A stretch of 10,127 nt of DNA, taken from Ectocarpus siliculosus (taxonomy: Eukaryota; Sar; Phaeophyceae; Ectocarpales; Ectocarpaceae). Position numbers and translations under genes: made by a program. Below the pieces are notes generated by a model that made no database searches, was not told where the DNA came from, and was given only the letters and a program-made list of their open reading frames with translations. This document shows, one piece after another, positions 1 to 7,455 of the stretch; position 1 is the first letter of the stretch, and each line of letters starts with the position of its first letter. The DNA lies in the NCBI GenBank assembly GCA_000310025.1, contig FN648687.1, positions 64,001 to 74,127 on the forward strand, read 5' to 3'.

Positions 1-195
1 TGGGGAGTTGAGCATTGAGTGTGCAGTCCATCCTCCGGGTAGCTGCAGAGCGGCAATACCGGTAGAAGCGACAATCAAGACGACCTTTCCTTCACCTCTT
101 AACCTGACGGCTATGCATTTCTCTGTATACGTCTTCCCTGTTCCGGCTGGAGCATCGATCATAAAAGGGCTGCCATTTCCAGTTTAACGGAGTGG
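1..195 (-). CDS. Start of Helitron PIF1-like helicase domain (partial)
   Basis: Read from about 195 down to the window edge, the frame gives NGSPFMIDAPAGTGKT, a textbook Walker A (motif I) with the invariant GKT. After about 20 residues follows VVLIVASTGIAALQLPGG and then TAHSMLNSP, matching motif Ia of PIF1/Helitron helicases. The frame is the same as that of the 298-1914 Rep segment and is open to base 1; the remaining helicase motifs lie outside the window. Known: this domain is a 5'-3' superfamily 1B DNA helicase needed for strand displacement in rolling-circle transposition. Truncated by the window edge. Confidence 0.9.
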
Positions 196-362
196 AGGAT
201 GGTGTTGTACACGTGCTGTTGTTCGGTAGTATGCTTTTCTTGGTGAAGGTCGGCATATGCAGCACATTCTTGCGGATCGAAAGAGGTTTTCATGCGCTCA
301 TATTCCGTTCGAGAATGAATGGCGGGGGGTAGGTTTACCTGCACATACATTCGTTTTTCCAT
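159..362 (-). pseudogene. Helitron Rep-to-helicase linker in a shifted frame
   Basis: This stretch continues the Helitron protein in a different frame from both neighbours. It contains VNLPPAIHSRTEYE followed by a Gln/Glu-rich segment ending TEQQHVYNTIL. That matches the known layout in which a short linker with the Q-motif-like 'EQ..VY..I' element precedes Walker A. It reaches a stop at 159-161, just after the point where the true helicase frame resumes. One indel near 340-360 and a second near 175-200 would explain the two switches; the second restores the original frame. The frame changes are direct observations; whether they are mutations or sequencing errors cannot be told here. Confidence 0.8.
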
Positions 363-1914
363 GTAGTTGCAGTTTTAAGTCGATATCTCTTACCGCTTCT
401 TCATTGGCTTCGTTTGCGGTCAGGCGCAACTTCAAGTCCTCTGTCATGGGATCTTTGAATTCGTTCCACAGTTTCGGGGCGGGACACCCATCTATGATTA
501 GAGTCACGAAAAGGGAACGTAGCTGGCGGCCAACTTGAAATTGGGAGGCCTCTTGCATGCAAATGGTGTATTCCTCGTTCTCCGTGATGAGACCTCTGGC
601 CCTAGCTGCGTCTTGAAAAGTGGGACACTCGTGTGAAGTGCCGTCTGATTGCTGAATTGTACGCATTTCAGTAAATGAACGTGCAGGAATTGTGTGCAGT
701 AGTAGCCGCAAGTAGAACAGGTCACCGATGTTCGGACTTTGGAACGCAACGCGGCAGACATGATCCCTACTTGTCATTCTTCTTGAGATGATGTTGTTGT
801 ACGAATCGAGCCATTTGCTTGCAGGAGCGACGGTTGGTGGGGTGTCGCCTTTTCTTGTTTTTTTCACTGTGTACTGTTCGTAATATGCTAAGAAGGTAAG
901 GGGGGTGAAGAAATCGTTCTTGGGTCGCTTCAAGTAGATCATGAGGTCAGACGGAGAGTCTTCGGCAATTTGCACGCGTTCTTCTGCGGTGGCTGAGTCT
1001 GGATATGTGATGTACTGCTCTCCTTCTAAGTGCGCATGGACTTTAGTCACTGCTGGATATCTGTTTATTAACTGGAAACCTAATAGCCTCCACGTTGCTT
1101 CGGCAGCTGATATGTAACGGGTTTTACGGTATTGCTCAATTTCAGAAGTTATCCCTTGGATTCGAGGTTTCGCGAAGTCTGCATGCTTGTGGCAGTACTT
1201 GAATAAATACTTTACACAAGACGTAGCCGTCACTATGTCCACACATATGTGACAATCGAAAAGGAGTAGTAGGTAAGGGTTGTACGGCACTACCCATTCG
1301 TTTCCAACCGGTACGTCTGTCCATTTTCCCTCGACACATACTCTGATGGTTGGGTTGTCTCCATTCTTGGTCCTCTTGTATTCGGAGCGTCCTGTTTTAT
1401 CATTTACGGCAGCAACGCTCCTGAAAGGCTGAGGAAAATATTTATCACATCGTTTTTTATTGGTTTCTCTGTCAAGCTGCATGCATGGTGCACGATTCCT
1501 CATTTGGCTAAAATGTTGACGTATCATATCGATTTCAGGGTCTGAGTCGTGTGGTGTGTTATTGTTTGCATTGCGACGTCGACGTTCCGTTAAGATTTCA
1601 GCACGTCTTCGTATGCGAGATCTTGCTAGTTCTGCGTGTTGCGCGTTATCCGGACAGGTTTGTGGTGTTATAGTTTCAGGCGTCGTTCGTGGTTGGGTGA
1701 GCGATCTTCGTTGGGTATTTCTACGACCTGAAGGTGGTCGTCGAGTTGGGGTTATTTGTACGTTCCTTGAGGGAGTGTTATTCTGGCTGGGTGTGGAACT
1801 TTGGGGTGGATTGTGATGTGCAGTATGTGATCGTGTTTGGCGATTTTGAGACGCGGCTGCTGAACGAGTTACCCGATGAATTGGCGTCGGCCGACATCGA
1901 TGATTGTCAGACAT
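298..1914 (-). CDS. Helitron Rep-helicase, Rep part lacking the HUH nuclease domain
   Basis: 538 codons open from an ATG at 1914. Residues 1-140 are a polar, Arg/Pro/Thr/Asn-rich leader with an RRRAEILTERRRR stretch, like the basic N-termini of Helitron proteins. From about residue 143 the sequence runs along the classic post-HUH Rep region: PCM (143-145), YFPQPF (159-164), WVVPYNPYLLLLFDCHICVD (207-226), VKYLFKY (234-240), AEATWRLLGF (271-280), FYLRLLLH (400-407), PTFQDAARARGL (431-442), QLRSLFVTLI (464-473) and LWNEFKD (482-488). In intact relatives several hundred residues, including the HUH motif and catalytic tyrosines, come before PCM; here they are absent, with the junction near 1485-1500. 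The frame is lost around 345-360, so residues after about 520 are frameshift tail. In an intact element this protein nicks and unwinds transposon DNA in the nucleus. The length is far below the usual 1,400 or more residues. The family call is firm; activity is unlikely. Confidence 0.9.
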   Translation of the reverse strand: MSDNHRCRPTPIHRVTRSAAASQNRQTRSHTAHHNPPQSSTPSQNNTPSRNVQITPTRRPPSGRRNTQRRSLTQPRTTPETITPQTCPDNAQHAELARSRIRRRAEILTERRRRNANNNTPHDSDPEIDMIRQHFSQMRNRAPCMQLDRETNKKRCDKYFPQPFRSVAAVNDKTGRSEYKRTKNGDNPTIRVCVEGKWTDVPVGNEWVVPYNPYLLLLFDCHICVDIVTATSCVKYLFKYCHKHADFAKPRIQGITSEIEQYRKTRYISAAEATWRLLGFQLINRYPAVTKVHAHLEGEQYITYPDSATAEERVQIAEDSPSDLMIYLKRPKNDFFTPLTFLAYYEQYTVKKTRKGDTPPTVAPASKWLDSYNNIISRRMTSRDHVCRVAFQSPNIGDLFYLRLLLHTIPARSFTEMRTIQQSDGTSHECPTFQDAARARGLITENEEYTICMQEASQFQVGRQLRSLFVTLIIDGCPAPKLWNEFKDPMTEDLKLRLTANEANEEAVRDIDLKLQLHGKTNVCAGKPTPRHSFSNGI

Positions 1915-2029
1915 GGGATGATATGTTTACTCCCTTGATAGTTGGCGAAAGCCAGTTAAAGGTGGCAAAAATGTGCCTTGAATAACTTGAGACGTTTACT
2001 TTTTCTGAAATGAAAACACGCGTCTTACT

Positions 2030-2290
2030 TTAGAGGTCGGCGAGGGCGGTCTGGACGGCGGCAGAGGGCTGGGAAGACTCCTTGTCGTGGGTAGTTCCCA
2101 GGTCGCGGTGCTCGTCGGTCTTGTTGAGGATCTCGTTGATGGTCTGGTCCCACAGGCGGCGGGCGCACTGGTAGTGCAGCGGCGGGGAGTCCCAATCTTT
2201 GATGATCAGGTCGTCCTCGACGATCTCGCCCGTGCACCCGTCGGCCAGGTCTTCCTCGTTAGTCACTGCGTCGGAACACTCGCAGTGCAC
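2030..2290 (-). CDS. Unknown zinc-ribbon-like protein, exon 3 of 3 (terminal)
   Basis: 261 nt from acceptor CTGCAAAG at 2291, phase 0, to a TAA at 2030-2032; 86 residues. It starts VHCECSD and then has an acidic segment (EEDLADGCTGEIVEDD). A probable helical stretch follows (CARRLWDQTINEILNKTDE), then a Ser/Ala-rich end finishing QTALADL. GC is clearly higher than in the flanking AT-rich intron, typical of coding sequence. The CEC pair and later Cys may join the exon 1 cysteines in metal binding (inference). The stop lies only 115 bp before the Helitron ATG on the same strand. No AATAAA is seen between them. Confidence 0.7.
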   Translation of the reverse strand: MHCECSDAVTNEEDLADGCTGEIVEDDLIIKDWDSPPLHYQCARRLWDQTINEILNKTDEHRDLGTTHDKESSQPSAAVQTALADL

Positions 2291-2638
2291 CTTTGCAGTG
2301 GATATCGGATGGGTAACAGAGGAAAATATATGGAATAAGTTTTACATGGTTTTACATTATTAAAAAGGTGATATTTTATTTATGACGTCGACGATTGAAC
2401 TCTGTGTACTAGTAGAATTTTTTTTTTAGAATAATTGTCACATGGTTTCCCACTAAAAAATGTTAATTTTTTCACGACGTCGCCCGGTGAACACGGTGTG
2501 CTTTTGTGACATATGGGTCACTAATTTACAGCAACAGTCGGATGCATACGCCCACCCATATCTAGGTAACTACGCACACACACGACTGTTCACTACACAA
2601 TCACGTTCCGATGTAAACTGGTGTACGACATGATTTAC
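2291..2638 (-). other. Intron 2 of the zinc-ribbon-like gene
   Basis: 348-nt intron with GTAAAT donor and CAAAG acceptor. It is much richer in A and T than the exons on both sides, with T and A runs around 2340-2460. Nothing else recognised inside. Confidence 0.6.
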
Positions 2639-2742
2639 CCGGATAAGGCTGGCGGGGGCGACGGTGACGTGCTTGAACTTCTTGCCGTCCGAAGACTTGG
2701 CACCAGCGCAAAGACGCCACACCGCGTGGATATTATTCCACT
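2639..2742 (-). CDS. Unknown zinc-ribbon-like protein, exon 2 of 3
   Basis: 104 nt between a strong acceptor (TTGTTGTTGTCAG, preceded by a T-rich tract) and a donor CGG|GTAAAT. The two leading bases complete the phase-1 codon left by exon 1 (giving Glu), and 34 codons follow, ending in phase 0. The peptide begins WNNIHAVWRLCAGAK and ends APASLIR. The phase match on both sides is the main evidence. The intron to exon 1 is 154 nt and the intron to exon 3 is 348 nt. It adds one Cys and a Trp-rich, Lys-rich segment to the protein. Confidence 0.68.
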
Positions 2743-2896
2743 CTGACAACAACAGCAAGAAAAAAGGGCATTGTTGTGTGGAGAGAATTAGCGGTTGCGA
2801 TTGCGATGCAGTTTCATGTCAGCTCTTCATGCAACACCTGAACAACATTCGGGCACACATCAGGGTGATGTAATCAAAGGGAGCACTTTATTTTAC
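2743..2896 (-). other. Intron 1 of the zinc-ribbon-like gene
   Basis: 154-nt intron with donor GTAAAA and acceptor TTGTTGTCAG. Phase 1 on both sides. Confidence 0.6.
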
Positions 2897-3245
2897 CTTT
2901 GTAGCCGCGGCTGTTGACCTGGTCGGTTGGGATCCCGAGCGAAGGAGTACCTCCCACCGGGGCGAGGCGGAGCTGGCACGGCTTGGGGTACGTTGTGGAC
3001 GGGGTGAGGATGGTGCAGGATACGCTACAACTGTCCTCGTCGCGGTTGTTGTTGCGATCGCAAGGGGCAAACTTCCCTTTACCGTCGCGCTTGTTGACGA
3101 CCTTCAGGTGACCGCCGTCGCAGTCGGGCCCGGGGCAAGGCCAGTTGGGATCACCTTGTTGTACAGGGCGGCGGGACACTCCGCTGGCACTCGCTGAATG
3201 GGTAGACTTGCGCTTTGCTGGGGAGCTACGGTAGAGGGCGTTCAT
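2897..3245 (-). CDS. Unknown zinc-ribbon-like protein, exon 1 of 3 (237 aa in all)
   Basis: Exon 1 of a predicted three-exon gene: 349 nt from the ATG at 3245, ending AAAG|GTAAAA (phase 1). It encodes 116 residues plus one base. Residues 1-30 are basic and Ser-rich (SSPAKRKS). Residues 35-77 hold a cysteine cluster, C37-x4-C42, then VVNKRDGKGKFAPC (C62), C73 and C77. This resembles zinc ribbons of the GRF or topoisomerase C4 type in layout (paired Cys, Gly/Lys-rich hairpin, Phe before the third Cys), but the spacing is not canonical, so no family is claimed. The upstream reading frame has no other ATG before a stop near 3321. A good splice acceptor (ACCTTCAG) ends at 3258, so an upstream exon, coding or not, is possible. 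A ~104-bp repeat array lies immediately upstream. The gene sits behind the Helitron gene on the same strand. The function is unknown; a nucleic-acid-binding role is only an inference from the zinc-ribbon look. Confidence 0.68.
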
Positions 3246-3333
3246 GTTTTGTTGCAGCTGAAGGTCGATGCGGGGATGAGAGGAGAGGATGTCGAAAGTG
3301 AAAGTGACCGGGGTGTGCACTCAATCATTCACT

Positions 3334-3795
3334 CTACAGACAGACTAAATTCTGAAAAACTTCCAGAAAATGTTCTGACTTCTGACTCACTTCGAGCAAT
3401 TATCCCATGAAATGGTTTACACAACCCAGAACGTTCACCCTGCACAGACAAACTTCTGACTTACTTCCAGCATTATTCTCACTTCCGACTTAACTCCACC
3501 AGTTATCCCATGGAATGGTTTACAAAACTCAGAACGTTTGCTTTAATCAGACTAACTTCTGACTAAACTTCCAGCACATATTCTAACTTCTGACTAACTT
3601 TCAGCAGTTATCCCATGAAATGGTTTACTCAACCCAGAACGTTCACTCTGCACATGTACAAACTTCTGAATAAACTGTTAACAATTATTCCAACTTCTGA
3701 CTTCTGTAACTTCCCGTGAATTCCACATAACCCAGAACGTTCACTATGCGCAGACTAACTTCAAGCAATCATTCCATGAAACGGTGTGGTATTAC
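3334..3795. repeat. ~104-bp tandem repeat array, about 4.3 units
   Basis: The landmark CCCAGAACGTTCAC (or a close variant) begins at 3425, 3529, 3633 and 3731, giving periods of 104, 104 and 98. A second landmark, TATCCCATGAAATGG, begins at 3401, 3504 and 3609. Inside each unit a shorter motif, ACTTCTGACTNACTTCCAG-like, occurs about twice. Three of four units hold the perfect 8-bp palindrome GAACGTTC (3429-3436, 3637-3644, 3735-3742); the second is altered to GAACGTTT. The array lies just upstream of the minus-strand zinc-ribbon-like gene. It may be a minisatellite, part of a transposon, or a promoter element. Confidence 0.85.
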
Positions 3796-3820
3796 GAAAC
3801 GTTGATCTCTCTTGTTAAAC

Positions 3821-3905
3821 TGTATATATGATGTAGTGCAGTCTACAGCAGCAGCACGTTCAATACAACAGCAGCAGTACAACAACAGCAGTGTTCACAG
3901 TACTG
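3821..3905 (+). promoter_or_regulatory. TATA-like box followed by CAG/CAA-rich stretch
   Basis: TGTATATATG at 3821-3830 is followed about 20-80 bp downstream by a low-complexity run of CAG, CAA and CAC triplets. The layout would suit a plus-strand core promoter with a repetitive leader, but no plus-strand coding region with an ATG and useful length follows. It could equally be chance or an LTR fragment. Confidence 0.2.
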
Positions 3906-4123
3906 CAGAAGTCCTACGCCTACAACCTTACAGATGAGACCATGCGGCAAAAAAAAGTCTGTGCTAGGTACTGCATGTATGCTTGTACTTCAAGTATGTG
4001 TCATGATTTATTAGTTGACGTTCTCCGAAATCTCGTCCAATGAGCTGCGTGATTCTTTAGAGATCACAATCCCGTGAAGTCCCTTCCGTAGACGCGCCAG
4101 GATGCACGATATTTAGCCGTACT
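3906..4123. other. Non-coding spacer, nothing recognised
   Basis: No open frame with an ATG of useful length and no clear repeat. It contains an A7 tract near 3950 and a short plus-strand open stretch without a start. Confidence 0.5.
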
Positions 4124-4497
4124 TCACGGTGCTGTCACTCGGCTCGCCCTTGGAGTCTAGAGCTCGCGACAGGGGCGCTGTGGTCGTGAGAGTGGCACGC
4201 TCACGCCGGCGAAGACGGCCGAAAAAAATGTTTAAACCCCATTTTAAAACAATTAAAACCGATTTATCGCACCGCAACGTCTCGTTTAATGACTGAAATA
4301 GTGGTTGTGCATTCACCGTGCTGTAACTCTACTCGCCTTTGGAGTTTCGAGCTTTCGACAGGGGCGCTGTGATCCAGAGACTGGCCCGCTGCAGCGGGCA
4401 ACAGCCGGCGAAAAAAAAAGTCTCAAGGCGCCCGCGAACTGATGCACCGAAAAAAAACGTCTTGCTTTTAGAGTGCAACAATAGTTGAACTCTTGCG
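4124..4497. repeat. 188-bp tandem duplication, two units
   Basis: TTCACGGTGCTGT at 4124 returns as TTCACCGTGCTGT at 4312. The following text stays aligned, including a shared CGACAGGGGCGCTGTG block in both units, CCGGCG followed by an A-tract, and ACCGCAACGTCT against ACCG-A8-CGTCT near the ends. The period is about 186-188. The units are diverged, so the duplication is not recent. No coding potential is evident. Confidence 0.8.
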
Positions 4498-4686
4498 TCT
4501 CAGGCCTCCGACATAATTGTAGTTAAGTCTATACTTACAGGATGGTCGTCGTGACGTGATACATTTCTTGTTATTAGTATGGAAAAAAATAAAAAAACGA
4601 TGGCTCGATTTTTGAATTTCTACAGCAGTATGGACCAGACGCCGACTTTACATGGAAGTCGTACGAGTGTCGACTTAGTTGTGCTG
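4498..4686. other. Non-coding spacer with A-runs
   Basis: A-rich tracts around 4580-4600. No gene, repeat or terminus recognised. Confidence 0.45.
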
Positions 4687-4823
4687 TCACAGCATCTTCC
4701 ACGCACTTCTGCCAGTGCTGGTTTGTTGATTGGAGTCTTGTAGGTCGAGATACAGCAGTGGGTTGGACTCCCGGGTTGTGGAAGCAAACCTGCCAGCAAC
4801 AACAGAGAAGGCGGTGTTGTATT
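4687..4823 (-). repeat. Dispersed coding-like repeat, copy A
   Basis: Alignable to 7682-7809 on the opposite strand, so the pair is inverted and about 3 kb apart. The shared part begins AATACAACACC, passes an acceptor-like GGCAG, and in one frame reads LYLDLQDSN ... TGRSAWKM before a TGA at 4687-4689. In the aligned 21 codons, 14 residues are identical, and 8 of about 13 base differences fall at third codon positions, which suggests descent from a protein-coding sequence. I do not recognise the family. It may be a decayed exon or transposon remnant. It lies immediately next to the Helitron-like terminus at 4839. Confidence 0.6.
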
Positions 4824-4838
4824 TACTATAATAGACTA

Positions 4839-4886
4839 CTAGGGTTAAGGATTGGCCCCCCGCCCCCCAAGGGGCCTGGGGGCCAA
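4839..4886 (-). mobile_element. Helitron-like 3' terminus: GC hairpin plus CTAG|T
   Basis: On the minus strand a perfect 9-bp inverted repeat (TTGGCCCCC / GGGGGCCAA, 4878-4886 and 4852-4860) encloses a 17-nt GC-rich centre that can partly pair itself. Nine bases after the hairpin come CTAG (4842-4839) and then T. Known: Helitrons end in a GC-rich hairpin about 10 nt before CTRR and insert before a T. All three parts are present with the right spacing. If real, the element would extend to higher coordinates, over the 412-bp array. The matching 5' TC end was not identified, so this is a candidate only. Confidence 0.4.
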
Positions 4887-5104
4887 CATCCCGGCCCGAT
4901 GGTAGTGAGTGTCCGTGGGGAAGCAAAGAAGAAGAAAGAAGGGGAGAGGGATTTTGTAGGGGGAAGAAGTGGAGAGGTAAGGAATTTGTGAAGAATTTTC
5001 GGCACTCGACGAGCGCGCGGTCCTGCGGAGGGGGAAGGGACGTGTGAGTCCATAGTCTGGTCTATCGGAAATTGTAAAGCCGAAAAACCGAAGTACACAT
5101 TATG

Positions 5105-6660
5105 CACATTATGATGGAGATTGCCGACAAGAAAGGTACGAAGAGAGGAAATTGCACCCCACGTTCGAAGTTGGTGCGAGAAGTGCCGGAAGGAAGGAGT
5201 GCGAAGGGAAGAAAAGGATAAAGAGACGTCGTGGGACGACCTTCTGTATGACGCAGGTATTCACGAATGCAAGACGGGGAGGTAAAATACCCATCATGAA
5301 GGTCGAAGCGCAGGACATAACTACATATAACCCGTGCGCGGAGAAGTTACCACGGAGGTTCATGAAGAAGAAGTTTCAAGGCCGGCTGCGAACGTTTGAA
5401 GACACAAACATGTAATTAAGCGACGATGGCAAGCGCAACGGAAAAAGTGCACAAGAAGAAAAATGCACCCAAAAAAAGAAAATGCCGGATGCCGACCTAT
5501 TTCTGTTTTGGAATGGAGGGATTCCCAGAATTTCCAAGAGGCAATCCACAAGTATAGAGCCGACGACGATGAAGGACACACATGTGGTACTCGAAGAGGT
5601 ACAGGGGAAGGAAACGCAAGGGGAAAAAATTGGTACTTGAACGCAGTCCTTCCTAAAAACGCAGGTACCTACACTACAGTAGAAATGCAAGACCCGGAGG
5701 TAAAATACCCATTGTGAAAAAAGTCAAAGCGAAGGTCATAACTGGACATGATTCACGCGCGGAGAAGCTGACACGGAGACTTATCAGGGAGGAGTCGGAA
5801 GGCCGGCTAAGAAGATTGAAGACATACGCGCTTAAGCACCGATGGTAATCGTAACGGCAAACATGACGAGGGGAACTATGCAAATTGAAATGAAAAGGTC
5901 GGATGCCGACCTATGGCTCTCTCGGAATGAAGGGAAGGGATTCCCACAATGTCCAACAAGTAATGCACAAGTATCGAGGAGGCCGACGACGAGGACTCAC
6001 CCAGTTGCGACACGCAAAGAAGGATAGGGGAAGGAAACGCAAGGGGGGGAAAGTAGGACTTGAACGCTCCTCTATATAACACACGTACGCACCAATGCAA
6101 GACGGGGTGAAATACCCATCGTGAAAGTCAAAGCGCAGGTCATAACTACATGTAATGTGACTCAAGCGCAGAAAAAGTGACACGGAGACTTATCAGGAAG
6201 AAGTTTGAAGGTCGATCGAGAAGGTTTGAAAACACAAACGCACAAGCGACGGTGGAAATTGCAACGGCAAGACTCAACAAGGAGAAGAATACATAAAAAA
6301 CATGTAAAGGCCGGATGCCGACGTATGGCTCTCTCGGAATAAAGGGACTCCCTTTATCTTCAACAGGTAATCGACAAGTATCGAGGAGTCCGACGCCGAT
6401 GAAACGGCACACATGTAGTACGTAATGAAAGATAGAGAAAGGCAGCGAAGGGGGGAAACAAGTCGGACTTGAACCCAATCCTTCTTGATATCGCAGGTCC
6501 GCAGAAATGCAAGACGGGGTGATAGAAGACCCATCGTGGAAGCGAAAGAAAAGGTAATAACCGCATATTACTCATGTGCGGAAAAGGACACACGAAGACT
6601 AATCAACGAAAAGTTTGAAAGCCGGACAAGATGGTTGAATACACCACGACGCAAGTGACG
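5105..6660. repeat. ~412-bp tandem array, about four diverged units
   Basis: The landmark GCAAGAC(G/C)(G/C)GG...ACCCATC begins at 5269, 5687, 6097 and 6509 (periods 418, 410, 412). A second, CCGGATGCCGAC (TCGGATGCCGAC in the middle unit), begins near 5484, 5898 and 6310 (414, 412). A third, AGAAGTTTGAAGG-like, recurs near 5370, 5790, 6200 and 6610. The plus strand is strongly purine-rich throughout. Short open stretches appear in several frames but change frame from unit to unit and lack shared codon structure, so it is treated as non-coding satellite-like DNA. Confidence 0.85.
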
Positions 6661-6978
6661 ATGGAGGTCTCAACCGCAAAAGTGCAAAAGAGGGAAAGAG
6701 GGAAAGAGGCCGAAAAACAATTCCCCCCGTGGATCGTGACCGGTAGGTCAAAACGATAGAGACAGAATGGTAGAAAATAATACCGGCAAACGGAAGACAT
6801 ACAACCAGGTCCCGAGATCCCCGACCAAGGAAAACGTTGTTGAGAAAATGGGGAATGGTGCATACAAGAGCGCATAATGGAATGCAAGCTATGTACCTCT
6901 CGCAAGGCATTTGGTGTAACCCCCAAGCACGAACACGCACAGCGCGGCCGGTGGAAGGGGAAAGTCAGGGTCGCAGAT
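6661..6978. other. Region downstream of the acidic-tail gene; no gene seen
   Basis: Lies 3' of the stop of the minus-strand gene ending at 6979, so part of it is presumably its 3' untranslated region. No AATAAA was seen on the minus strand. No repeat unit of the neighbouring array is clearly preserved here. Confidence 0.45.
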
Positions 6979-7455
6979 TCAGTTGTCGTCTCCGCCGCTG
7001 CTGACGTTGCTGTTGTCGCTGTTGTCGCTGTCGTCGTCGTCGTCGATGTTGTCGCTGCTGACAAGGGCATCGTCGTTGCTGGCGTCGTCGCTGCTACTGT
7101 CATCACTCGCGGTGTCGTCGTCGACAGGCAGGCGACGACGACGCTTCGGGGATCGCCCGGAAGACGAGGGGGAAGAGGCATTGGTGTTGGGGGTGGTCGG
7201 TCCGGACGAAGAAGAACCCGACAGGTCAATGGTGTCGGACGCAGCCGGCTGAAGCTGCTGTGCACGTGTGACGATGTCCATGTTGTCCGTAAGGGCGACC
7301 ACATGGTACCCCCACCTGGTCTGGTTAGACCACCGTTTCTTTTCAACGGCGGCAAGAAACGTAGTGTCAAGTATATACGAAGCTCTGGTCTTCTGGTAGT
7401 CAGCGTCGAAACCGACGAACGTGTCTCCGTCACACATGAGTACTTCTTCAAGCAC
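6979..7455 (-). CDS. Unknown acidic-tailed nuclear-like protein, terminal exon
   Basis: 477 nt from an acceptor (CGCCACTGCAG, intron end at 7456) to TGA at 6979-6981, phase 0; 158 residues. Residues 1-70 look globular (VLEEVLMCDGDTFVGFDADY ... RWGYHVVALTDNMD). Residues 75-102 are Ser/Thr/Pro/Asn-rich. A basic PKRRRRLP at 103-110 resembles a nuclear localisation signal. Residues 111-158 are an Asp/Ser/Asn tail (NIDDDDDSDNSDNSN) that ends the protein. The tail is encoded by GAC/GAT-type triplets, seen as GTC runs on the plus strand. Acidic tails of this kind occur in many chromatin and histone-binding proteins; this is an inference only and I cannot name the family. It joins the exon ending at 7946 in phase. 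Antisense frames here are composition artefacts of the triplet tail. Confidence 0.62.
   Translation of the reverse strand: MLEEVLMCDGDTFVGFDADYQKTRASYILDTTFLAAVEKKRWSNQTRWGYHVVALTDNMDIVTRAQQLQPAASDTIDLSGSSSSGPTTPNTNASSPSSSGRSPKRRRRLPVDDDTASDDSSSDDASNDDALVSSDNIDDDDDSDNSDNSNVSSGGDDN

Larger units (their letters stand above)
1..1914 (-). mobile_element. Helitron rolling-circle transposon, partial (coding part)
   Basis: Seen: one strand encodes, in the right order, the C-terminal half of a Helitron Rep region and then the start of a PIF1/RecD-type helicase with Walker A. Known: this Rep-helicase fusion occurs only in Helitrons, which transpose by rolling-circle replication, insert between A and T, and end in a hairpin plus CTRR. 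The element reads right to left, so its 3' terminus lies beyond the left window edge. Its 5' TC terminus was not recognised; it may lie close to 1985-2030 or far to the right. The coding region is damaged (missing HUH domain, two frame changes), so this copy cannot be autonomous as read. Confidence 0.92.

Noticed and set aside
1556-1985. Plus-strand frames opposite the Helitron leader
   Set aside because: Antisense shadows of the Arg/Pro/Thr-rich leader, without homology-like features.
4836-4850. Telomere-like TAGGGTTA
   Set aside because: Single occurrence with no repeat of the heptamer or hexamer; it is part of the spacer behind the Helitron-like hairpin.
3334-6660. CRISPR array
   Set aside because: Periods of 104, 188 and 412 bp, with whole units repeated and no constant short repeat with variable spacers. 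The setting is eukaryotic.
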